A stretch of DNA of 37,847 nucleotides from a virus, in IMG/VR virus record IMGVR_UViG_3300025325_000973, positions 1 through 37,847 of that record; one strand, 5' to 3'. The notes beneath the pieces are model-generated. The model made no database searches, was not told the DNA's origin, and saw only the letters and a list, made by a program, of their open reading frames with translations. Made by a program: the position numbers and the translations under genes. Positions 32,913 through 37,847 of the stretch are shown piece by piece (the stretch's first letter is position 1; every line of letters starts with the position of its first letter).

Positions 32913-33007
32913 GCGTCCCACACCCAAAAAATAAGATTACCTAACATAGAGCCAAATACTCCCATCATCCATCCTATAAAATACCATTTTAATTCATTAC
33001 GTGTCAT
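32909..33007 (-). CDS. Single-span membrane mini-protein
   Basis: A 32-residue protein, basic at the start (MTRNELK), then a hydrophobic helix (WYFIGWMMGVFGSMLGNLIF, residues 8-27). It starts 1 base after the thymidine kinase stop and ends in an ATGA overlap with the GC-rich Ea22-like gene. A small membrane protein; role unknown. Confidence 0.5.
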   Translation of the reverse strand: MTRNELKWYFIGWMMGVFGSMLGNLIFWVWDA

Positions 33008-33008
33008 T

Positions 33009-33557
33009 TTAACCTGCTTGCCAGCATTGTTCACAGCGAGCTTCATATTGTTCCATACCCCCCACTTTAACAGTTTCTCCGTCTAATGGTGCGGGTTTTC
33101 CGTTAAGAATACGTTGCGTGTACATTGCGTCTTCTGTTCCGCACTTTTGGCACACTGATCTTAATTTAACAATAAATTTAGCCATTGCTAAAAGTTGCGG
33201 CATATAACCAAATGGTTGTTTATTAAATGTAAGATCAAGACCTGAAACAATTACTCTTTTTTCTTTTGTTAGCTGATTTACCACATCTATAATTTCCGAA
33301 TTAAAAAATTGTGCTTCGTCAATTGCGACAACATCGTAAAAATCAGAACAAATTTCATAAGCGGTATTTATTGCATAAGCTTCTGCTTTTAAACCAGAAT
33401 GGCTAACTATAGCGGATTTATCATATCTATCGTCTATTCTAGGTTTATAAACAATAGTTTTTTGATTAGCTATTTCCGCCCGACGCAATCTGCGAATTAA
33501 TTCTTCAGATTTGCCAGCATACATCGGCCCACAAATCACCTCAAGGTGTCCCGCCAA
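33009..33557 (-). CDS. tdk: Thymidine kinase
   Basis: A 182-residue thymidine kinase of the type II family. It has the P-loop GPMYAGKSEELIRRLRR (10-26), FYDVVAIDEAQFF (Walker B-like, 73-85), VSGLDLTFNKQPFG, and a zinc site CQKCG...CEQC. It phosphorylates thymidine to feed dTTP for phage DNA synthesis. The start is a TTG at 33557, preceded by AAGGCGGTG, inside the end of the upstream endonuclease gene. The first 12 residues are repeated at the start of that gene, so an endonuclease insertion has displaced the original start (see findings). Confidence 0.9.
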   Translation of the reverse strand: MAGHLEVICGPMYAGKSEELIRRLRRAEIANQKTIVYKPRIDDRYDKSAIVSHSGLKAEAYAINTAYEICSDFYDVVAIDEAQFFNSEIIDVVNQLTKEKRVIVSGLDLTFNKQPFGYMPQLLAMAKFIVKLRSVCQKCGTEDAMYTQRILNGKPAPLDGETVKVGGMEQYEARCEQCWQAG

Positions 33558-33981
33558 GATATTTCACCGCCTTAAGTAATTTATTAATGTCGTGATCAAA
33601 ACTTCCTAAAGCAATATTACATCTAAAACAAAGTGTTCCTCTTATAATTCCAGTATTTTTATCATGATCTATCATTAATTCTTTTCTTTTACCTTTCGGT
33701 TTTTCATTGCAAATATTGCAAATTCCGTTAGAAGAAGAAATCATTTTATTTCTTTCCTCCAAAGTTATTCCATACCTTCTTTTAAAATGTTCATTTCTTT
33801 TATGAAGAGGGTGTTTTTCATGCCACTTTTTAAAATAAATTTTTTCACACTTTCTACATGTTCCCCGTCTTCCATCTGGTTTTTTAGAATTTTTATTAAA
33901 TTCTAGTAAATTCTTATATTTTTTACAAGAAGAACATCTTTTGGTCATTGGTCCAGTTATAACTTCAAGATGGCCGCTCAT
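33541..33981 (-). CDS. Endonuclease VII-like homing nuclease inserted at the start of tdk
   Basis: A 146-residue protein. Its first 12 residues (MSGHLEVITGPM) are those of thymidine kinase, not of a nuclease. The body has a zinc pair RCSSCKKY and CRKCEKIYFKKWH, then the endonuclease VII core: NGICNICNEKPKG, LMIDHDKNTGIIRGTLCFRCN. This is the usual ICNIC...DHDxxTGxxRGxLCxxCN pattern, with the active-site D-H-D. The last codons carry the ribosome site for the kinase. This organisation indicates a mobile nuclease that landed just after codon 12 of tdk and uses the original start signals. Confidence 0.85.
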   Translation of the reverse strand: MSGHLEVITGPMTKRCSSCKKYKNLLEFNKNSKKPDGRRGTCRKCEKIYFKKWHEKHPLHKRNEHFKRRYGITLEERNKMISSSNGICNICNEKPKGKRKELMIDHDKNTGIIRGTLCFRCNIALGSFDHDINKLLKAVKYLGGTP

Positions 33982-34169
33982 TCTTCATCCTCGTAAAGTG
34001 GAACATCTGCATAGCCTTGTTCCCAAGCAATTTTAACAACATTCAGATTTTGAGTCCAAAGATTTTCTTCAAGATATTTTTTCAGATGCTCTATATATGG
34101 CGGGCGAAAAGTTCCTACCCATTTCCTAGGGCTGCCATCTTCTTTATATGGTTCAAATGTATATTTCAT
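33978..34169 (-). CDS. Small hypothetical protein
   Basis: A 63-residue protein, with a first half rich in aromatic and basic residues (MKYTFEPYKEDGSPRKWVG) and a C-terminal acidic end. Its ATG overlaps the previous stop (TAATG) and its stop overlaps the start of the endonuclease gene by 4 bases. Unknown family. Confidence 0.55.
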   Translation of the reverse strand: MKYTFEPYKEDGSPRKWVGTFRPPYIEHLKKYLEENLWTQNLNVVKIAWEQGYADVPLYEDEE

Positions 34170-34303
34170 TATATTCCAAACAAATTACCTATTATTTTAA
34201 AACCCGGCACAAATTTAAAAAGTCCATGTTCTAATGGAAATGCCGCCAAAGTTAAAAAACACCAAAAACAAAATTTTTTGCTATGTGTCTTACACTTATG
34301 CAT
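34169..34303 (-). CDS. Cysteine-rich, hydrophobic mini-protein
   Basis: A 44-residue protein: HKCKTHSKKFCFWC (2-15) could bind a metal, followed by hydrophobic FLTLAAFPLEHGLFKF. It starts with ATGCAT, which overlaps the stop of the possible ORF before it, and ends in a TAATG overlap with the next gene. Tight packing favours a real gene. Membrane association possible. Confidence 0.45.
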   Translation of the reverse strand: MHKCKTHSKKFCFWCFLTLAAFPLEHGLFKFVPGFKIIGNLFGI

Positions 34304-34406
34304 TATTTTTTGCCTTTTTAGCCGCTGAACTTATAGTTTTAGTAAAAGGATACAATTTGTGCATTTCTTTAGTTTTCGTGGCTAATTCTTTCAATTTATT
34401 GCTCAA
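34296..34406 (-). CDS. Possible basic mini-protein with TTG start
   Basis: A 36-residue open frame starting with TTG, 11 bases after AGGAG. It is rich in Lys and Ala (KTISSAAKKAKNNA) and ends in overlap with the next small gene. If real it would be a basic helical peptide. The start is uncertain. The 115 bases between 34407 and the holin stop at 34521 hold no gene I can support. Confidence 0.3.
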   Translation of the reverse strand: MSNKLKELATKTKEMHKLYPFTKTISSAAKKAKNNA

Positions 34407-34520
34407 CTCACATTCAACTCCTATTTTTATTAAAATTTGCTACTGTCTTTTCATCAAGTCGTTAAAAAGTTAATTTTGTGTTAATTTTTTGGCCAAATAG
34501 TAACCTTAACTTATGTTTTT

Positions 34521-34697
34521 TTATGAACTAGCAAAATATCCGCCTAAGAAAGCAAAAAGTGTTGTAAAAGCGCTAGCTACTTCAATAGGAACTTCTACAC
34601 CAGAAGAACTAAGTAACCAAATACCAATAATTGAAAGCGCACCGGCAGCAGTTCCTCCACCAACTTTAGAATGAATCTGTGTTTTTGTTTTAGTCAT
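34521..34697 (-). CDS. Holin (actinophage type, two-span)
   Basis: A 58-residue membrane protein: a basic start (MTKTKTQIHSK), a first hydrophobic helix (AAGALSIIGIWLLSSS), a turn with VEVPIEV, and a second helix (ASAFTTLFAFLGGYFASS). This layout with the VEVP turn between spans is typical of small actinophage holins. It would make holes or depolarise the membrane at lysis. The ribosome site GAGGGGGT is good. It starts 1 base after the stop of the gene at 34699. Confidence 0.7.
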   Translation of the reverse strand: MTKTKTQIHSKVGGGTAAGALSIIGIWLLSSSGVEVPIEVASAFTTLFAFLGGYFASS

Positions 34698-34698
34698 A

Positions 34699-34887
34699 TT
34701 ACCCCCTCTCTCTATATTTTCGCTTCGAGGGCATTCCGCCGAGTCCTCTTCTGAATAATTCTTTTATATATATCATTCTTTCTTTTTCTTTGCTTGAAGC
34801 TATGTTAGAAGAAGATGCTGTCATTTCTTTTCCCAAGCGGGCAATTGTTGATTTAAGAGCATCATCTGACAAATCACTAAGATTCAT
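34699..34887 (-). CDS. Small hypothetical protein upstream of holin
   Basis: A 62-residue protein, helical, with NLSDLSDDALKSTIARLGKEM first and a basic C-terminus (GGMPSKRKYRERG). No membrane span. It precedes the holin by 1 base and is probably cotranslated. Upstream sequence lacks a ribosome site, so it may be leaderless or coupled to the 5' gene. Confidence 0.55.
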   Translation of the reverse strand: MNLSDLSDDALKSTIARLGKEMTASSSNIASSKEKERMIYIKELFRRGLGGMPSKRKYRERG

Positions 34888-34923
34888 AATGTAAGAGTAA
34901 CAGATAACATCGCAAACATCAAG

Positions 34924-35478
34924 TTAAATATTAGTTAAGCCCCATTCAGCATATCTTTCCGGAATTTTACAATCAGGGAAATAGTATATTGGATTATTTA
35001 ATGTAAGTACATAATGATTTAATATCAAAAGAGGAATAAGTCTAGCTATAACTTCTTTTTCTGCGCCAAGGCTGATTAAAACATGATCATAGTTTTTCAT
35101 AGCTCTACATTCAGTTATAGCTTCATTTTCATTATTATTTATTCTTTTCAAATGAAAAGATTCATGAGTTAATGCAGACACACCAACAACTTTTATAAAA
35201 TCACTAAATTCTTCAACATCTAAATCTATAGCAAGAGCTCCGAGACAGGCATAATCGTCAATGACTGTAAATTTAGCTTGGCCAGTTGGTTTACTAACGT
35301 ATCCCCACGCATAATTTATTAATTCGTCTTCATTTCCATTTCGACACTTAACAACAACTGGTCTTTTTGCAATTTCACTAGCTATTCGATTTAAAAAGGG
35401 AACTTGAAATTCAGCTTTTGCTGCATTAACAAAAATGGCCGCAGCCAACAATAATACAACAAATAATTTCTTTTTCAT
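34924..35478 (-). CDS. Secreted HExxH metallopeptidase-like protein
   Basis: A 184-residue protein with a signal peptide (MKKKLFVVLLLAAAIFVNAA, cleavage near 22). Residues 101-125 contain THESFHLKRI (H105-E106-x-x-H109) followed by NENEAITECRAM, a pattern that fits a zinc-dependent HExxH peptidase with a downstream acidic ligand (E119 or E123). It is predicted to act outside the membrane. It is next to the holin, so a role in envelope breakdown or in remodelling of surface proteins is plausible. No closer family name can be given. Confidence 0.6.
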   Translation of the reverse strand: MKKKLFVVLLLAAAIFVNAAKAEFQVPFLNRIASEIAKRPVVVKCRNGNEDELINYAWGYVSKPTGQAKFTVIDDYACLGALAIDLDVEEFSDFIKVVGVSALTHESFHLKRINNNENEAITECRAMKNYDHVLISLGAEKEVIARLIPLLILNHYVLTLNNPIYYFPDCKIPERYAEWGLTNI

Positions 35479-35484
35479 TAATTA

Positions 35485-35493
35485 ACTATATCA
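35485..35493 (-). promoter_or_regulatory. Possible extended -10 box for the secreted HExxH gene
   Basis: The minus strand reads TGATATAGT, six bases before the ATG at 35478. It would place the start of transcription on the start codon. It is weaker than the boxes at 4689 and 36608 and overlaps the end of a 29-residue open frame. Confidence 0.35.
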
Positions 35494-35580
35494 ATTCCAT
35501 CTTCCTAATACTATCCATAAGCGCGGCCCTAATTTAATTTTTATATACCAACCTTCTTCATCTTTAAAGAATATATTCAT
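35491..35580 (-). CDS. 29-residue mini-protein
   Basis: A short open frame starting inside the end of the previous gene, with several aromatic residues (GWYIKIKLGPRLWIVLG). The overlap with its upstream neighbour and even codon use suggest a real gene, but it is too short to be sure. Confidence 0.35.
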   Translation of the reverse strand: MNIFFKDEEGWYIKIKLGPRLWIVLGRWN

Positions 35581-35815
35581 TATATGCTTCTGTGGTTATA
35601 CAAATTTCTCCTGAACAAATACCGAGATCAAATGGTCCAACACAAGGCGCAATAGTTCCATCACCAGTTATTCTATAAGCTTGCTCAGTACCACAAGTTT
35701 CACACACTACTCTTGCCGCCGAATTAGATTCAACAATAATTTGATGGCGTTGTTCTCTACGTTCGTTTCTAGCAATTAATTTTTTCTCAGCTATTAGTTT
35801 TTTGCTTCTCGCCAT
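35564..35815 (-). CDS. Small zinc-site protein
   Basis: An 83-residue protein, very basic at the start (MARSKKLIAEKKLIARNERR), then VVCETCGTEQAYRI and APCVGPFDLGICSGEIC. These cysteines could bind zinc. It starts 5 bases after the previous stop. Not recognised. Confidence 0.5.
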   Translation of the reverse strand: MARSKKLIAEKKLIARNERREQRHQIIVESNSAARVVCETCGTEQAYRITGDGTIAPCVGPFDLGICSGEICITTEAYNEYIL

Positions 35816-35820
35816 TTTTC

Positions 35821-35988
35821 TTATGGTTTGTATTTACAACCAGTACCATTACGGCACTCCCAATCAAAACTTTTGTGATAATCACAGCAATCTCGCCGCC
35901 GCAAACTAATTATCCATCTTAATCTACAACAATAATAACATTCTCTTTTAAGAAAACCAGTTTTAGGAATATAATTCATTTTTCTCAT
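35821..35988 (-). CDS. Small cysteine-rich protein
   Basis: A 55-residue protein starting at MRKMNYIPKTG after AGAAGAAG; a start at 36057 is possible but would overlap the preceding gene by 95 bases. It has ECYYCC, RDCCDYH and ECRNGTGCKYK, a likely zinc cluster. Function unknown. Confidence 0.45.
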   Translation of the reverse strand: MRKMNYIPKTGFLKRECYYCCRLRWIISLRRRDCCDYHKSFDWECRNGTGCKYKP

Positions 35989-36373
35989 ATTCTTCTTCTG
36001 TGGGTTCTGGCCCCCAACTTTGAGGCCAAAAATCGTATGGTTTGGCTTTTTCCCCATTAGGGCATACTAAACCTATAATCCAGGGTTTAATTGACCAATT
36101 ATTTGCCACTGGCGAATTACCTCCTTCAGATACTCTCCAAACTCTATTTCTATTCATATCTGCTTGAAGAGCCCTGACAAGTTCTTTTTTAGCACTTTTC
36201 CGTCGCAAAAATTCACCTTGCCAAATTTTTCTCCAAGTACCCGCACCAATAGATCCCTCCCATATAGTCGCACAATAGGTAGGCCAACAGCGTTTTATGT
36301 TCCATGAATAAGTATACATAGCACCACTATAGCACATTGTCATATGATTATATATTAATCTATAATTAAGCAT
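35963..36373 (-). CDS. Hypothetical protein, start uncertain
   Basis: A 136-residue frame. The first 20 residues come from very AT-rich sequence, and later ATGs (MCYSGAMYTYSWNI, MYTYSWN) could be the start. The body has GAGTWRKIWQGEFLRRKSAKK and, later, SVKPWIIGL-like hydrophobic words and an acidic end. No family. It lies between two small genes in the leftward accessory operon. Confidence 0.45.
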   Translation of the reverse strand: MLNYRLIYNHMTMCYSGAMYTYSWNIKRCWPTYCATIWEGSIGAGTWRKIWQGEFLRRKSAKKELVRALQADMNRNRVWRVSEGGNSPVANNWSIKPWIIGLVCPNGEKAKPYDFWPQSWGPEPTEEEYEKNELYS

Positions 36374-36384
36374 TATTGTATGAA

Positions 36385-36600
36385 CTATAGAAGTTGATGA
36401 ATTCTTATCCTTGCTTCATCCCACTCTTTCAGTTGATTATAAACTTTGTTCCAAGTATGGCGTTCAAAATCTCTCAATCCCTCCGCCGAAGTTTCGGCCC
36501 AAGACTTAGAATTCATAACTTCATAACTCATACCCCACTTCTCTTCATAATGTTGCAGTATAGCAAGTAAATCATCTCTAGTATAGGTATATCTTGTCAT
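36385..36600 (-). CDS. First gene of the leftward accessory operon
   Basis: A 71-residue helical protein (RDDLLAILQHYEEKWGMSYEV, then RHTWNKVYNQLKEWDEARIR). Family unknown. Its promoter (36608-36635) has near-consensus boxes and puts the start of transcription on the ATG itself, which suggests it is expressed early and translated from a leaderless message. Confidence 0.6.
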   Translation of the reverse strand: MTRYTYTRDDLLAILQHYEEKWGMSYEVMNSKSWAETSAEGLRDFERHTWNKVYNQLKEWDEARIRIHQLL

Positions 36601-36607
36601 ACCTATG

Positions 36608-36635
36608 ATTATAACATATTGCCTAAAATAGTCAA
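36608..36635 (-). promoter_or_regulatory. Strong promoter of the accessory operon, giving a leaderless message
   Basis: On the minus strand: TTGACT (36635-36630, five of six consensus), 16 bases, then TATAAT preceded by TGT (TGTTATAAT, 36616-36608), an extended -10. The -10 ends 7 bases before the ATG at 36600, so transcription should start at or within one base of the ATG. Leaderless genes are common in actinobacteria. Confidence 0.75.
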
Positions 36636-37269
36636 ATTGTATGAACCTAGGACTATCCTGACACCCTACCCTCCAAAGCCCCTTTTCAGGAAAAGACCGG
36701 GGGAGCCGTCGCTATCGCCGGCACGGCTACCAGGAGCTCGTCTAACGTCGCCGGAACCCTCGTCGGTGTCATACTGCGGCATCGCTCGAATGCCCGGAGA
36801 TCGCCCCTCATACCCCCTAGTGCAGCGCAACGCAAAAGACACCTAAACTTCACCATGCTAAACATACCTGCCCTTACCGTGGGTTCTGCCAGTACCGGGA
36901 GATGCCGAAGGACGACGAGCGGTCGAATCGTTGCAAACATCCTTCGCGCGGTGCTAGTGGATACAAGTAGTCAGCGCCCGTATCTGAAAGTAGTCTCGTA
37001 ACACCGTGGCGGCTTCCCTGTAGCGAAAGCAGGGGGAGCAGCGGAGGAGACTAGGAATAGGATACGGGGGGCGAAGTTACTACCACTAGCACGGCACTAC
37101 GGGAAAGGATGCTAAGTACCTGTATCAGTCGCCAGAGCGCGGGACAATATGCAAGTGTCATAAACGCAATGCGGCTGGAAACGAAAGAGGGTACAGCTAA
37201 TCGGCACCGCGAGAACACCTAGCCTGATATGCCCACTGTATGACGCTGTAAGGGGACGGCAGGCTGGGA

Positions 37270-37466
37270 CCGTACTATTTGTACCCTGCTGTAGGGAATC
37301 GGTTTTATGCAGCGGAAGCGACTTAGCCTAAGTGAGAAGCGTACCCCGGAGTAGTGGAGGTTGCAGCGGAAACTAGGAACAGTGGAAATTTTCGGTTGCC
37401 CCGGAACATTGTTCACGTGAGAAGCGATAAAACCGATTCCCTATAAGAGGGTACAAGTAGAAACGG
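37270..37466 (+). repeat. Structured RNA unit 1
   Basis: From outside in: CCGT with ACGG (270-273/463-466 past 37000); 13 bp 275-287 with 448-460, one G-T pair; internal loop GCTG opposite TAAG (288-291/444-447); perfect 17 bp 292-308 with 427-443. The arms enclose about 118 bases with further hairpins and a GC-GGAA-GC tetraloop. Confidence 0.8.
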
Positions 37467-37469
37467 TAT

Positions 37470-37622
37470 CCGTACTATTTGATCCCTGCTACAGGGAGTC
37501 GGCGGATAGGGGAATACGTGCGAAGGAAACCCGTCGCAGCTAGATACGGACCGTCTAGGGAGTCGCATACTCCGATAATGACGGTTTCCGACTCCCTGTA
37601 AGAGGGATCAGGTAGATAACGG
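37470..37622 (+). repeat. Structured RNA unit 2
   Basis: Same plan as unit 1: CCGT with ACGG (470-473/619-622); 13 bp 475-487 with 603-615, two G-T pairs; internal loop GCTA opposite TAAG (488-491/599-602); 11 bp 492-502 with 588-598. It differs from unit 1 at four helix positions, each with a matching change in the partner base. Confidence 0.8.
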
Positions 37623-37674
37623 TAGGCTTTACTAACTTGCGTCCGGGGTTCCGGGAGAACGGAGAACGGACGTA

Positions 37675-37847
37675 ATGAGAACCATCCCAGTAGCAGAGGT
37701 TCAGGATGCTCCTATCCATTCCTTCGGGCGACTGAGTACCCTGCGCGCCGACTTTCGTAACTGGTACGAGTCGGGCGATACGACTCAGGCCGCCGAGTTT
37801 CGGCTTGGCGGTAAGGAGGACCCGGAGCGCGACGGGTCGGATTCGCA
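37675..37847 (+). CDS. Hypothetical protein, 5' part (runs off the right edge)
   Basis: Frame open from ATG at 37675 to the edge (57 codons), GC-rich, with ribosome site GGAG at 37661 in the loop of a hairpin (CGTCCG 37640, CGGACG 37667) that ends the structured RNA. It begins MRTIPVAEVQDAPIHSFG and is not recognised. Its frame continues in register into the open frame at base 2 if the edges join. Confidence 0.6.
   Translation, partial: MRTIPVAEVQDAPIHSFGRLSTLRADFRNWYESGDTTQAAEFRLGGKEDPERDGSDS

Larger units (their letters stand above)
36655..37673 (+). ncRNA. Large structured non-coding RNA (about 1 kb, ornate phage RNA candidate)
   Basis: This GC-rich stretch has no convincing gene but many helices. 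They include TGACACC (36659) with GGTGTCA (36765); AGCCGT (36704) with ACGGCT (36723); GGCAT (36778) with ATGCC (36790); and CCCGTATC (36977) with GATACGGG (37061), enclosing TAGTCTC with GAGACTA and an inner hairpin closed on a GAAA loop (37025-37028). Two long homologous units follow (37270-37466 and 37470-37622), the second diverging from the first by paired changes. G-T pairs that would be A-C on the other strand, and the GAAA loop, show the + strand is transcribed. Ends are approximate. No promoter was found. The size and phage setting resemble GOLLD or ROOL RNAs; identity untested. Confidence 0.75.

Noticed and set aside
33522-33981. Group I or II intron in thymidine kinase
   Set aside because: Almost the whole 424-base insert is nuclease coding sequence, leaving no room for a ribozyme core, and the kinase has its own rebuilt start.
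34234-34473. A + strand frame of 79 codons
   Set aside because: It lies opposite the leftward mini-genes, is AT-rich without a ribosome site and runs against the operon.
36770-36930. tRNA-like T-arm patterns (CTCGAAT, GGTCGAATC)
   Set aside because: No matching acceptor stem, D-arm or anticodon arm at tRNA spacing could be formed.
36619-37416. Short open frames on both strands in the GC-rich end region
   Set aside because: They cross the paired arms of the structured RNA, lack ribosome sites and show no coherent codon use.
37270-37622. Attachment site or origin repeats instead of RNA units
   Set aside because: The two copies differ by compensated changes in helices, which DNA recombination sites or iterons would not need.

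Overview
The window is most of the late region, plus part of the accessory region, of a tailed phage (siphovirus type) with an AT-rich genome. The evidence for a siphovirus is a lambda-E-type major capsid protein, a decoration protein, connectors, a tail tube protein, a frameshifted chaperone pair, a 1580-residue tape measure protein and a Dit/Gp37-like baseplate. An actinobacterial host is my inference, not proven. It rests on the Gp37-like tail protein, a short actinophage-type holin, a small secreted lysozyme-like protein, and promoters that place the start of transcription on the start codon (leaderless genes). No terminase, portal, DNA polymerase or integrase is visible.

Layout. 1-486: the end of a GC-rich block with two small genes. 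483-3852 (+): six tightly overlapping genes for glycan synthesis (glycosyltransferases, a cytidylyltransferase, SAM methyltransferase-like proteins). 4708-20796 (-): the main virion operon, transcribed leftward from a zinc-ribbon protein and capsid protease to the tail fibres; beyond it, 3849-4680 (-) holds a MerR-like regulator, a secreted lysozyme-like protein and a small protein. 20865-23530 (+): a divergent cassette with a mobile-element-like zinc protein, a DEDD exonuclease, a DUF1599-like protein and mini-proteins. 23514-30727 (-): a second virion block with a 20 x 20-residue repeat fibre, a secreted composite protein, several structural proteins and a GT4 glycosyltransferase. 30898-36600 (-): accessory and lysis genes, including a macro-domain protein, a SLOG/DUF2493 protein, thymidine kinase interrupted at its 5' end by an endonuclease VII-like gene, a holin, a secreted HExxH protein and many mini-proteins. 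36640-37673: about 1 kb of GC-rich, non-coding, highly structured sequence, followed by a gene that runs off the right edge.

The strongest candidate for something undescribed is the 1-kb structured RNA. It contains two tandem, homologous helical units whose differences are compensated base pair by base pair, and wobble pairs plus a GAAA loop fix the + strand as the RNA strand. Its size and phage setting recall the large ornate phage RNAs (GOLLD and ROOL), but identity could not be tested here. Other notable points are an endonuclease insertion in thymidine kinase with a recoded second copy of the kinase N-terminus, a SLOG plus macro-domain pair that may counter nucleotide-based defence, and GC-rich gene cassettes joined to AT-rich ones exactly at overlapping start and stop codons.

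The reading frame leaving the right edge is in register with the one entering at the left edge, so the sequence may be a closed circle. The lack of terminase and portal argues for caution.
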